A stretch of DNA of 64,000 nucleotides from Escherichia coli. Its GTDB lineage: Bacteria; Pseudomonadota; Gammaproteobacteria; Enterobacterales; Enterobacteriaceae. This document shows, piece by piece, positions 19,786-32,876 of this stretch. Location: positions 4,650,001 to 4,714,000 of the forward strand of contig NZ_AP027764.1 of the NCBI RefSeq assembly GCF_036503815.1, in the 5' to 3' direction. The number at the start of each line of letters is the position of its first letter. Within the stretch, counting starts at the first letter, position 1. A model generated the notes under the pieces. The model was given only the letters and a program-made list of their open reading frames with translations, did not search any database and was not told where the DNA came from. Made by a program: the position numbers and the translations under genes.

Positions 19786-20749
19786 ATTTTTCTGCACTAC
19801 GCAGGGATATTTCACCGCCCATCCAGGGTTTTATTATTCCATCCTGCTCAAGCAATAAAGCGCCTTGTTTGTCTATTCCGCGTGAAATGCCAAATATTTC
19901 TTTATCACCAATGATAAGTTTCACCGGGCGATTAATAAAATTATCCAGTTTTTCCCAGCGCGACAGATAAGGTGCCAATCCTTCTTGCTCGAAGAGTTCC
20001 AGCGCCGCACGTAATTCACGTATTAGCATGGCCGCCAACGCATTACGATCGAGATTGATCCCAGCTTCCTGCAGCGTGATCCACCCCTGATTAACGATAT
20101 TCTCTTCAACACGACGCATTGCCATGTTGATCCCGGCACCAATGACTATTTGCGCCGCATCGCCGGTTTTGCCAGTCAGCTCCACAAGAATACCTGCCAG
20201 CTTGCGATCCTGCAGATAGAGGTCATTCGGCCATTTAACACGAACTTTATCAGCGCCCAACTTGCGTAATACTTCCGCCATCACGATACCGATAACCAGA
20301 CTTAAACCAATCGCCGCAGCCGGGCCTTGTTCCAGACGCCAGAACATCGACAAATATAAGTTTGCGCCAAAAGGTGAAAACCATTTCCGCCCTCGGCGAC
20401 CACGTCCTGCCTGCTGGTATTCAGCAACGCAGGCATCACCCGATTTAAGCTCTCCGATACGATCAAGAAGATACTGATTCGTGGAGTCAATAACTGGCAG
20501 CACGGCTACACTACCGCTATCCAGCTGACTCAATATCTGTTCAGCATTAAGTAACTGGATGGGCTCAGGCAGGCTGTATCCTTTACCCGGAACGGTAAAG
20601 ACATCAACGCCCCAGTCACGCAGTGTTTGAATATGTTTATTAATGGCCGCCCGGCTCATTCCTAACGTTTCACCCAGCTGCTCACCAGAGTGAAATTCGC
20701 CATTCGCTAATAACGTGATTAATTTTAGCGGAACGGTATTATCCTTCAT
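19784..20749 (-). CDS. birA: Biotin-protein ligase / biotin operon repressor BirA
   Basis: Bifunctional protein of 321 residues. The N-terminal winged helix (about 22-46, GEQLGETLGMSRAAINKHI) binds the bio operator. The central catalytic domain makes biotinyl-5'-AMP and transfers biotin to AccB; the nucleotide and biotin loop GRGRRG lies at 115-120 with R118, and KWPNDLYL with the catalytic-site lysine follows. The C-terminal SH3-like domain is complete. Its ATG overlaps the murB stop by 4 bp, so the two are coupled. Confidence 0.98.
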   Translation of the reverse strand: MKDNTVPLKLITLLANGEFHSGEQLGETLGMSRAAINKHIQTLRDWGVDVFTVPGKGYSLPEPIQLLNAEQILSQLDSGSVAVLPVIDSTNQYLLDRIGELKSGDACVAEYQQAGRGRRGRKWFSPFGANLYLSMFWRLEQGPAAAIGLSLVIGIVMAEVLRKLGADKVRVKWPNDLYLQDRKLAGILVELTGKTGDAAQIVIGAGINMAMRRVEENIVNQGWITLQEAGINLDRNALAAMLIRELRAALELFEQEGLAPYLSRWEKLDNFINRPVKLIIGDKEIFGISRGIDKQGALLLEQDGIIKPWMGGEISLRSAEK

Positions 20750-21774
20750 GAAATCGTCTCCACTGCGCTAACTTCACCTGATGTACCAATAAAGCGAACT
20801 TCTGGCTCAAGCCAGACATTAAATTTTTCACCCACTTTCTGTCTTACATGATGTGCCAGCTGCACAATATCTTCGCTTTTTGCATTGCCTTCATTAATGA
20901 GAACTAACGCCTGTTGACGGTGTACCGCAGCCCCACCAATTTGTGTTCCTTTTAGCTGGCACTGATCGATAAGCCAACCAGCGGCCAGTTTTACTGAACC
21001 ATCCGTCTGGGGATAATTTGGTGCTGTTGGAAATTGTGCCAGTAATGCTTTAGCCGTTTCGGCAGATACAACAGGGTTTTTGAAGAAACTACCGGCATTG
21101 CCATTCACTTTTGGATCAGGGAGTTTGGTGGTGCGCATATGACACACCGCATCAAATACTTGCTGTGGCGTTACGGTTGTAGGATCCAGACGAGTTAAGT
21201 CACCATACGTTAGTACAGGTTGCCACTCTTTTTGCAGGCGCAGACCTACGGCTACAATGGCGAAGCGGTCCTGGTATTCATGTTTAAAAATACTGTCGCG
21301 ATAGCCAAAACGGCACTCTTTAGCAGTTAAGCGCACTTGCTTGCCTGTCGCCAGTTCGACACAGTCAACATAAGCGCAAACTCGCTGTAATTCTACGCCA
21401 TAAGCACCAATATTCTGGATAGGTGATGAGCCGACACAACCAGGAATTAACGCCAGATTTTCCAGACCTGGCATACCTTCCTGCAAAGTGTATTTTACCA
21501 GGCGATGCCAGTTTTCTCCGGCTCCTACATGTAAATACCACGCATCAGGTTCATCATGAATTTCGATACCTTTGATCCGGTTGATGATCACCGTGCCGCG
21601 ATAGTCTTCCAGAAAAAGTACATTACTTCCTTCACCCAGAATAAGAACGGGTTGCCCTTCTGCGGTTGCATGCTGCCAGGCATTGAGTAGTTGTTGTTCG
21701 TCTTCGGCACATACAATGTGCTGAGCATTATGATCAATGCCAAATGTGTTCCAGGGTTTTAAGGAGTGGTTCAT
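20746..21774 (-). CDS. murB: UDP-N-acetylenolpyruvoylglucosamine reductase MurB
   Basis: FAD enzyme that reduces UDP-GlcNAc-enolpyruvate to UDP-MurNAc in peptidoglycan synthesis, 342 residues. The FAD-binding segment ILGEGSNVLF and GAGENWHRLV, the IPGCVGSSPIQNIGAYG loop and the catalytic serine in NGNAGSFFKNP are present (type I MurB). It starts 134 bp beyond the 5S rRNA gene and is translationally coupled to birA. Confidence 0.98.
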   Translation of the reverse strand: MNHSLKPWNTFGIDHNAQHIVCAEDEQQLLNAWQHATAEGQPVLILGEGSNVLFLEDYRGTVIINRIKGIEIHDEPDAWYLHVGAGENWHRLVKYTLQEGMPGLENLALIPGCVGSSPIQNIGAYGVELQRVCAYVDCVELATGKQVRLTAKECRFGYRDSIFKHEYQDRFAIVAVGLRLQKEWQPVLTYGDLTRLDPTTVTPQQVFDAVCHMRTTKLPDPKVNGNAGSFFKNPVVSAETAKALLAQFPTAPNYPQTDGSVKLAAGWLIDQCQLKGTQIGGAAVHRQQALVLINEGNAKSEDIVQLAHHVRQKVGEKFNVWLEPEVRFIGTSGEVSAVETIS

Positions 21775-21865
21775 AGCTGCTTTCCTGATGCAAAAACGAG
21801 GCTAGTTTACCGTATCTGTGGGGGGATGGCTTGTAGTTATGACGACAGGGAGAGTTTGTAGAAAC

Positions 21866-21900
21866 GCAAAAATGCCCAGTCTTCCGACTGGGCCTTCTGC
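21866..21900 (-). terminator. Single terminator after rrnB 5S
   Basis: Read leftward from the 5S gene: GCAGAAGG leader, stem GCCCAGTC with its complement (21874-21893) and a T-run (21868-21872). The flanks (CATCAAATTAAGCAGAAGG before; TTTTTGCGTTTCTACAAACTC after) are those of the T2 terminator of K-12 rrnB as I remember it. The T1 hairpin and the partial 5S duplicate that normally lie between 5S and T2 are absent. Confidence 0.85.
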
Positions 21901-21908
21901 TTAATTTG

Positions 21909-22028
21909 ATGCCTGGCAGTTCCCTACTCTCGCATGGGGAGACCCCACACTACCATCGGCGCTACGGCGTTTCACTTCTGAGTTCGGCATGGGGTCAGGT
22001 GGGACCACCGCGCTAAGGCCGCCAGGCA
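21909..22028 (-). rRNA. rrfB: 5S ribosomal RNA
   Basis: 120 bases from TGCCTGGCGG to CTGCCAGGCAT, full length. Position 13 is T rather than G (GCCTTAGCG), one of the known E. coli 5S variants. It follows 23S by 93 bases. Confidence 0.98.
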
Positions 22029-22121
22029 AATTCTGTTTTATCAGACCGCTTCTGCGTTCTGATTTAATCTGTATCAGGCTGAAAATCTTCTCTCAATCCG
22101 CCAAAACATCTTCGGCGTTGT

Positions 22122-25025
<2,904 letters not shown>

Positions 25026-25134
25026 TCACAACCCGAAGATGTTTCTTGCGATTCATCATCGTGTTGCGAAAATTTGAGAGACTCACGAACAACTTGCGTT
25101 GTTCAGTGTTTCAATTTTCAGCTTGATCCAGATT

Positions 25135-25147
25135 TTTAAAGAGCAAA
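25135..25147 (-). promoter_or_regulatory. boxA antitermination site in the rRNA spacer
   Basis: Read leftward, TGCTCTTTAAAAA in the spacer between tRNA-Glu and 23S, matching the boxA element bound by NusB-S10, which lets polymerase ignore Rho within the 23S gene. Confidence 0.75.
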
Positions 25148-25219
25148 TATCTTAAACATGACTCGTAAGTCATCTTTAACGATATCAAGGTCGGCGACTT
25201 TCACTCACAAACCAGCAAG

Positions 25220-25295
25220 TGGCGTCCCCTAGGGGATTCGAACCCCTGTTACCGCCGTGAAAGGGCGGTGTCCTGGGCCTCTAGACGAAGGGGAC
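25220..25295 (-). tRNA. gltT: tRNA-Glu (UUC) in the 16S-23S spacer
   Basis: 76-base cloverleaf with encoded CCA, anticodon TTC in CCTTTCACG. A single tRNA-Glu spacer identifies this as a rrnB/C/E/G type operon; the neighbours murB and murI identify it as rrnB. Confidence 0.97.
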
Positions 25296-25466
25296 ACGAA
25301 AATTGCTTATCACGCGCTGCGTGATATTTTCGTGTAGGGTGAGCTTTCATTAATAGAAAGCGAACGGCCTTATTCTCTTCAGCCTCACTCCCAACGCGTA
25401 AACGCCTTGCTATTCACTTTTCATCAGACAATCTGTGTGAGCACTGCAAAGTACAGTTCTTTAAGG

Positions 25467-27008
<1,542 letters not shown>

Positions 27009-27140
27009 AAAAGTTTGATGCTCAAAGAATTAAACTTCGTAATGAATTACGTGTTCACTCTTGAGACTTGGTATTCATTTTTCGTCTTGCGACGTTAAGA
27101 ATCCGTATCTTCGAGTGCCCACACAGATTGTCTGATAAAT

Positions 27141-27152
27141 TGTTAAAGAGCA
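27141..27152 (-). promoter_or_regulatory. boxA in the rrnB leader
   Basis: Read leftward, TGCTCTTTAACA, the standard boxA of the rRNA leader, lying between promoter P2 and 16S. With NusA, NusB, NusG and ribosomal proteins it sets up antitermination. Confidence 0.9.
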
Positions 27153-27189
27153 GTGCCGCTTCGCTTTTTCTCAGCGGCGCGGGGTGTGC

Positions 27190-27217
27190 ATAATACGCTT
27201 TCCCGCTACAGAGTCAA
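27190..27217 (-). promoter_or_regulatory. rrnB promoter P2
   Basis: Read leftward: -35 TTGACT (27212-27217), 16-bp spacer, -10 TATTAT (27190-27195). Downstream of P1 by about 118 bp, the usual rrn tandem arrangement. Confidence 0.92.
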
Positions 27218-27307
27218 GCATTTTTTTGCTTTTCTCTGTCGAGATTCTCAGGAGAACCCCGCTGACCCGGCGGCGTGTTTGCCGTTGTTCCGTGTCAGTG
27301 GTGGCGC

Positions 27308-27366
27308 ATTATAGGGAGTTATTCCGGCCTGACAAGAGGAAATTTAAAATAATTTTCCGACCGCGC
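27308..27366 (-). promoter_or_regulatory. rrnB promoter P1 with UP element
   Basis: Read leftward: -35 TTGTCA (27330-27335), 16-bp spacer, -10 TATAAT (27308-27313), GC-rich discriminator GCGCCACC. Immediately upstream the tract GAAAATTATTTTAAATTTCC (27337-27356) is the A/T-rich UP element of rrnB P1 that contacts the alpha subunits. Fis sites would fall in the end of murI. The 16-bp spacer and GC discriminator are what make the promoter sensitive to ppGpp and NTP levels. Confidence 0.95.
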
Positions 27367-27380
27367 AACATTCAACCAAA

Positions 27381-28238
27381 TCAGTCTAAAACTGCCAGTT
27401 TTTCGAGCGTTTCGAAGCCGTAGCGCTGTAAAACGGGCAATAATTGTTCAGCTTCTGGCGTCATTGCCATACAAAAGGCAATATTCGCATCGGCGGATTT
27501 TGCATCCGGGGCTTCATGTTCTAACAACCAGGCCGTTCGGCGAGCAATCGCTGCGCCAGAATCCACCAGCCGTGTTCCCTCTGGCAGCACTTGTAACAGT
27601 TCTTCTTGTAGTAGAGGGAAGTGGGTACACCCCAGAACAACGGTATCTGGTGGCTCTTTCATTCTTAACCACGGGCGCAAGATACGCTTTAGTGCATCCA
27701 GAGAAACATCTTCGCCATGCAGCTTCGCTTCAGCCAACTCAACCATCTCTGCCGAGCCCAGCATTTCTATCTGGCATTCATTAGCGAAACGCGCGATCAG
27801 CTCATGAGTATAAGAACGTTTAACTGTTCCGCGGGTTGCCAGTAATCCGACAATGCCATTTGCCGTCAGACGTGCAGCAGGTTTAATCGCCGGCACGACA
27901 CCAACAACCGGGAAGTCGAACTTTTCGCGTAATGCAGGAAGTGAAACGGTACTGGCGGTGTTGCAAGCGACCACTGCCAGCGCAAGGGGATAGCGTTCTT
28001 GCACTGCGGTGACAATTGCCACCACTCGCTCAACAATAAACTCTTCGCTTTTTTCGCCATACGGGAAAGCGACGTTATCGAAAGCATAAATGTAATGGAG
28101 ATCCGGTAAGAGATGCCGGATCTCGTCATAGACCGACAACCCACCGACGCCGGAGTCAAACACCAGCACGGTGGGACGTGGTTCAGAAGGTGTAGCTGCC
28201 AGACAAGGTGTATTCCCGTCCTGCAGTTTGGTAGCCAT
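27381..28238 (-). CDS. murI: Glutamate racemase MurI
   Basis: Makes D-glutamate for peptidoglycan; the E. coli enzyme needs UDP-MurNAc-L-Ala as activator and can inhibit DNA gyrase. The protein is 285 residues from MATKLQ. The two catalytic cysteines are C92 (VVACNTAST) and C204 (VLGCTHF). Two start codons are close together; the ATG at 28238 gives the family length. Its first 56 bases overlap the 3' end of btuB in another frame. The 3' end lies directly before the rrnB P1 upstream region. Confidence 0.97.
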   Translation of the reverse strand: MATKLQDGNTPCLAATPSEPRPTVLVFDSGVGGLSVYDEIRHLLPDLHYIYAFDNVAFPYGEKSEEFIVERVVAIVTAVQERYPLALAVVACNTASTVSLPALREKFDFPVVGVVPAIKPAARLTANGIVGLLATRGTVKRSYTHELIARFANECQIEMLGSAEMVELAEAKLHGEDVSLDALKRILRPWLRMKEPPDTVVLGCTHFPLLQEELLQVLPEGTRLVDSGAAIARRTAWLLEHEAPDAKSADANIAFCMAMTPEAEQLLPVLQRYGFETLEKLAVLD

Positions 28239-30027
28239 AGACTGTCTCATAATCTTTGTCGAACAGGTTGGCTATTTTACCACGAACTGTCAGGTGAGAG
28301 GTGACCGGATACGCAACCGCAAGATCCCACAAGCTCACACCGCCCATTTTCACGGTTTGATACGGCCAGGAGGAGTAATCCTTATCATAGCGAGTGCCTA
28401 AATACTGATAAGTAATACCCCAGTCGAAGTCATACAACTGCCAGTCGAGCTGGTATTTCACCTGCTGTTTAGCACGGCGTAACAACGGCGTGTCGGTAAT
28501 TGCATTGCGCGCATCGACATAATCATAACTCACAGTATGCGTCAGTGGTCCGGTATCAAAATTGGCGATCGCCTCGACGCCCTTAATTCGCGCTTTCCCT
28601 TCGTTATAGTATTTCAGGGTGTGATCATCGTAATCGATCAAGTCACTGACATCGTTACGATATCCAGAAATACGCCAGTTCACCCCAGCGGTTAAGCCTT
28701 CAAACGCGCCTTCCCACTGTTTGCTTTTCTCAGGTTCCAGATTTGGATTTCCGTAGAAGCCATACAGTTGTCCAAGATTTGGTGCCTTATAAGATGTCCC
28801 GTAGGAAGCAATGAAGCGATAGCCTTCCATGAATTCCCAACCAGCGCTGGTTTGCCAGGTTCCATGACGACCAAACTGTGAGTTATCGTCGCTGCGTGCT
28901 GCGCCTTCAAAGGTAAAATCGCCGACTTGTTGCAGCCCGGTCAGATAGATGCCGGTATTACGTTGATCATATCCATCCTCAACATAACCTGTACCCGGCG
29001 TCGTAGTCTGTTTCTGCCAGTCGACACCCGCACCAATACTACCGTGACCAACGATGACATTGTTTGCCCACTGGACGGTGTATTGCTTCATCTCATCAAG
29101 CGTCGCCGACGAATCATAACGACCATAATGCGGATCGTAGTTGTAATCTTTGCTATGGCTATAGCTGGTAATGAGTTGTGATTTAATCAGTTCGCCGTTA
29201 TAGCGCAGCCCGGCGTCCCAACTTTGGCTATAGAGTTTACGGGTATCGAGCAACGGTGAGCCGGGAGAATAATATGCGTCATAATTGGTACGGTTATCAT
29301 AGCCATAGCCGCGCACAAAACCGCTCCAGACATCAGTAAAGTTATGCTCCAGCGCGCCATAAAGCGTTTTACTTAAAAAACCATCGTTATCTGGCTGAGC
29401 TTGCGTTCCGGTATTACCATAGGCGACAACATCATAACCATGAGTATGGGCATAATCGCCCAACAGCGTTACCCGTGTCTTATCTCCCAGTTGTTGCTGT
29501 GTAGAAACATCATAGTTCTGATAGCTATTGCTTCCCCACCCTGCTGAAATTTCCGTTCCGGGTTGATCGCGCGTCGTGATGATATTCACGACCCCACCTA
29601 TTGCATCGGAACCATAGACGGCGGAGCGCGGCCCACGGATATATTCAACACGCTGGACAAGCGCAATAGGGAACTGGCTAAGGTCGGCAGAACCACTCAC
29701 CCCCGCCAGATTCAGGCGGACGCCATCAATTAATACCAGCACATGACTGGCATTTGTACCGCGAATAAAAATAGATGAGAGCTGACCTGAACCGCCGTTT
29801 TGGGTGATATCGACACCCGGAAGACGGCGCAGCACATCATTGACCGAGGTCGACTGCCAGCGGTCGATATCCTGACGCGTCACAACGGTGGTTGGTGCAA
29901 GCACAGTGCTGCGCGGCTGTTCAAAACGGTTAGCAGTAACGACGAGAGTATCCGGGCTGGTATCCTGTGCCCAAGCGGAAAAGGCTGTGACAGAACACGC
30001 CGTCAGCAGCGAAGCTTTTTTAATCAT
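28183..30027 (-). CDS. btuB: Vitamin B12 outer-membrane receptor BtuB
   Basis: TonB-dependent outer-membrane transporter for cobalamins, also the receptor for E colicins and phage BF23. Precursor of 614 residues: signal peptide 1-20 ending AWA, then the TonB box DTLVVTA at mature residues 6-12, a plug domain (to about 135, including the GxDGVRLN-like LIDGVRLN) and a 22-strand barrel ending in YTLSGSYTF with C-terminal Phe. The frame is open 15 codons further upstream, but MIKKASLL is the known start. A cobalamin riboswitch lies in the leader. The end overlaps murI by 56 bp. Confidence 0.98.
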   Translation of the reverse strand: MIKKASLLTACSVTAFSAWAQDTSPDTLVVTANRFEQPRSTVLAPTTVVTRQDIDRWQSTSVNDVLRRLPGVDITQNGGSGQLSSIFIRGTNASHVLVLIDGVRLNLAGVSGSADLSQFPIALVQRVEYIRGPRSAVYGSDAIGGVVNIITTRDQPGTEISAGWGSNSYQNYDVSTQQQLGDKTRVTLLGDYAHTHGYDVVAYGNTGTQAQPDNDGFLSKTLYGALEHNFTDVWSGFVRGYGYDNRTNYDAYYSPGSPLLDTRKLYSQSWDAGLRYNGELIKSQLITSYSHSKDYNYDPHYGRYDSSATLDEMKQYTVQWANNVIVGHGSIGAGVDWQKQTTTPGTGYVEDGYDQRNTGIYLTGLQQVGDFTFEGAARSDDNSQFGRHGTWQTSAGWEFMEGYRFIASYGTSYKAPNLGQLYGFYGNPNLEPEKSKQWEGAFEGLTAGVNWRISGYRNDVSDLIDYDDHTLKYYNEGKARIKGVEAIANFDTGPLTHTVSYDYVDARNAITDTPLLRRAKQQVKYQLDWQLYDFDWGITYQYLGTRYDKDYSSWPYQTVKMGGVSLWDLAVAYPVTSHLTVRGKIANLFDKDYETVYGYQTAGREYTLSGSYTF

Positions 30028-30106
30028 TGTAAAGCATCCACAATAGAAGAAGGATGCCGCAGGCTTCATCAATATTACGCGATGATGAGAACCAGATGCG
30101 ACGTTA

Positions 30107-30267
30107 GCCGGCAGGTCTTCGGGCTTGGAGGGGTATATAAAATACTAAGAGATGATGACTTCCCACCGGATGGCAGTGTCCGCATAACGCAATCATCGCA
30201 CCTTTCCTTACCGCTGCGCGTCAGCTCCAGATTTGCACTGGATTCCCTATTAACTCACAGGACCGGC
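30107..30267 (-). promoter_or_regulatory. Cobalamin riboswitch of btuB
   Basis: Leader structure from GCCGGTCCTGTGAGTTAA to the closing GACCTGCCGGC, read leftward. The outer stem GCCGG/CCGGC, the GGGAATCCAGTGC segment and the B12-box region with AGCCCGAAGACCTGCC are recognisable. Binding of adenosylcobalamin is known to block translation of btuB in E. coli through a hairpin over the ribosome-binding site about 60-80 bases further down. Confidence 0.93.
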
Positions 30268-30395
30268 GAGTGGATGCTACAGGTTGTAACAAGTTACTGT
30301 CCAGACGTAGCTCACAAATAGGAATTCATCAAGATCTGGACATCTGATGAGCAATCCCTACAATCGCCGCGTACATTTCATTTTCAGGATACATC

Positions 30396-31496
30396 ATGAC
30401 CCCCGAACACCTTCCAACAGAACAGTATGAAGCGCAGTTAGCCGAAAAAGTGGTACGTTTGCAAAGTATGATGGCGCCGTTTTCTGACCTGGTTCCGGAA
30501 GTGTTTCGCTCGCCGGTCAGTCATTACCGGATGCGTGCGGAGTTCCGCATCTGGCACGATGGCGATGACCTGTACCACATCATTTTCGATCAACAAACCA
30601 AAAGCCGTATCCGCGTGGATAGCTTCCCCGCCGCCAGTGAACTTATCAACCAGTTGATGACGGCGATGATTGCGGGTGTGCGTAATAATCCAGTTCTGCG
30701 CCACAAGCTATTCCAGATTGATTACCTCACTACGCTGAGTAATCAGGCGGTGGTTTCCCTGCTGTACCATAAAAAGCTGGATGACGAATGGCGTCAACAT
30801 GCGGAAGCTCTGCGCGATGCGTTGCGCGCACAAAATTTAAATGTGCATCTGATTGGTCGGGCAACGAAAACCAAAATCGCGCTGGATCAAGATTACATCG
30901 ACGAACGTCTGCCGGTCGCAGGGAAAGAGATGATCTACCGTCAGGTAGAAAACAGTTTTACCCAGCCGAACGCGGCGATGAATATTCAGATGCTGGAATG
31001 GGCGCTGGACGTCACCAAAGGCTCAAAAGGCGATTTACTGGAGCTGTACTGCGGCAACGGTAACTTCTCATTAGCCCTGGCGCGCAATTTTGATCGGGTA
31101 TTAGCCACCGAAATCGCCAAGCCGTCGGTCGCTGCCGCGCAATACAACATTGCCGCTAACCATATTGATAACGTACAAATTATTCGTATGGCGGCAGAAG
31201 AATTTACTCAGGCGATGAAGGGTGTGCGCGAATTTAATCGCCTGCAAGGGATCGACTTAAAGAGTTATCAGTGCGAAACCATTTTTGTCGACCCACCGCG
31301 CAGCGGTCTGGACAGTGAAACCGAGAAAATGGTGCAGGCGTATCCACGTATTCTGTATATCTCCTGCAATCCGGAAACGTTATGCAAGAATCTGGAAACA
31401 TTAAACCAGACGCACAAGGTTGAACGTCTGGCTCTGTTTGATCAGTTCCCCTACACGCACCATATGGAGTGCGGCGTACTACTGACCGCGAAGTAA
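30396..31496 (+). CDS. trmA: tRNA (uracil-54-C5)-methyltransferase TrmA
   Basis: Makes ribothymidine at position 54 of tRNAs with SAM, and also acts as a tRNA folding chaperone. The protein is 366 residues. The SAM-binding ELYCGNGNFSL motif is near residue 214. The nucleophile C324 (YISCNPETL) and the general base E358 (HHMECG) are in place. It is divergent from btuB; the 128 bp between the riboswitch outer stem and trmA must hold its promoter, which in E. coli is stringently controlled. A REP hairpin follows the stop. Confidence 0.98.
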   Translation: MTPEHLPTEQYEAQLAEKVVRLQSMMAPFSDLVPEVFRSPVSHYRMRAEFRIWHDGDDLYHIIFDQQTKSRIRVDSFPAASELINQLMTAMIAGVRNNPVLRHKLFQIDYLTTLSNQAVVSLLYHKKLDDEWRQHAEALRDALRAQNLNVHLIGRATKTKIALDQDYIDERLPVAGKEMIYRQVENSFTQPNAAMNIQMLEWALDVTKGSKGDLLELYCGNGNFSLALARNFDRVLATEIAKPSVAAAQYNIAANHIDNVQIIRMAAEEFTQAMKGVREFNRLQGIDLKSYQCETIFVDPPRSGLDSETEKMVQAYPRILYISCNPETLCKNLETLNQTHKVERLALFDQFPYTHHMECGVLLTAK

Positions 31497-31502
31497 AATC
31501 TA

Positions 31503-31526
31503 TGCCGGATGCGCCAGCATCCGGCA
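31503..31526. repeat. REP element after trmA
   Basis: Palindrome TGCCGGATGCG / CATCCGGCA in the 39-bp gap between the convergent trmA and yijD genes, the standard REP (PU) core. It may stabilise both 3' ends. Confidence 0.85.
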
Positions 31527-31535
31527 TGATACCGA

Positions 31536-31895
31536 TTACTCAGCAACTTCCTGCTTACGGTTACGCATCTTCGCGCCAATCCAGAACACCATAATGACGG
31601 ACAGTACTGCCGGGAAGAAGTTAGAGCCGATATCCGGATATTCCGCACGAACTACCGTGCTGTACAGCAGTACGCCGAGAATAAAACAAGCAGCAGCCAG
31701 ACCCGGCAAGCCTACCGGCATAGTGCGATTAAGATAACGTTGATGCAGGCAGTAAACCGTCAGCACCAGGGAAATAATCGGGAATACAGAAAATGGCACA
31801 ATGGAGCTAAACAGCGCTGCGAAAGTACCATTAATCGATAAGCCAGCAACTAACGCCAGCAGCAGCGTACCTCTATCTTGATTTGCTTGTTTCAT
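31536..31895 (-). CDS. yijD: Inner-membrane protein YijD (DUF1422)
   Basis: 119-residue membrane protein of unknown function. Four hydrophobic segments are seen (about 11-28, 29-47, 60-79 and 88-107), with a positively charged C-terminus (KMRNRKQE). Its ATG overlaps the fabR stop by one base, so the two form an operon and are translated together. That coupling hints at a link to membrane lipid homeostasis, but this is inference. Confidence 0.93.
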
Positions 31896-32542
31896 TACTC
31901 GTCCTTCACATTTCCCGGAATAATTGCGGTTTTCTCTTGTTCACGGCGATACCAGTAATAAGCCCCTTTCGAAATCATTCGCAGTTGCAGTACCAGTCGC
32001 TCTTCTAATTGCCGACGTTGTTCGACGCCGACGTCCAACGCCTCGGCACCCGCACTGAAGACAATCGTCACCATGGCTTCGGCTTGCGCTTCAGTAAACG
32101 CACGCGGCATATGGTTTTCGAGTTCCAGATAGTCCGCAAGTTCCGCAATGAAGTGCTGAATTTCACGCGCAACGGCGGCACGAAACGCAGCGGAGGTGCC
32201 GGAGCGTTCCCGCAATAATAACCGGAAGGCGTTAGGATTATTACCGATGAACTCCATAAATGTGGAGACCGAGGTGCGGATCACACTCCCGCCTTTGGCG
32301 ATACGCTGACGCGCCTGGCGCATGAGTTGGCGTAGCATTAAACCGCTCTCATCAACCATGGTCAGACCGAGTTCGTCTACGTCGCGAAAATGCCGGTAAA
32401 AAGAGGTGGGAGCAATGCCCGCTTCACGCGCCACTTCACGCAAACTCAGGCTGGCGAAGCTGCGTTCAGCACTTAATTGGCTAAATGCGGCTTCCACCAA
32501 CGAACGGCGGGTTTTTTCTTTTTGTTGCGCTCTTACGCCCAT
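31895..32542 (-). CDS. fabR: Fatty-acid biosynthesis repressor FabR (TetR family)
   Basis: Represses fabA and fabB according to the unsaturated/saturated acyl balance. 215 residues from [10 protein letters not shown]. The N-terminal helix-turn-helix is [19 protein letters not shown] (about residues 30-48), typical of TetR repressors; the remainder is a helical ligand domain. Longer frames (older 234-residue annotation) begin upstream, but the 215-residue form starts at the sequence where the conserved domain begins. It is divergent from sthA and followed by yijD. Confidence 0.95.
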
Positions 32543-32876
32543 CACGATGTCTGAATCCTTGCCAAAAGTACTGCTGGCACTATACCAGAGAATGAACATA
32601 CTGGATTGCTCCAGTGTTGTGAATGAACCGTAACGCAATAAAACATATTTACTGCAATTCTTTGGCCGGTTCTTTTACGTACAACGGAAACCTGCCACTT
32701 AAACGGTGAGTACTGGCGATAAAAATCCAATAAAACGTTCAAGGCAAAAGTAAGAAACAGACAAAGCAAAGGCCGCTCACGATATAGCCAGATAAATGAC
32801 GGGGATCAATTGGCTTACCCGCGATAAAATGTTACCATTCTGTTGCTTTTATGTATAAGAACAGGTAAGCCCTACC
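32543..32876. promoter_or_regulatory. fabR-sthA divergent promoter region
   Basis: 334 bp with no gene. A possible sthA promoter is TTACCA (32832-32837), 16 bp, TATAAG (32854-32859), which would give a very short leader. No clear fabR promoter hexamers were recognised. Confidence 0.45.
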
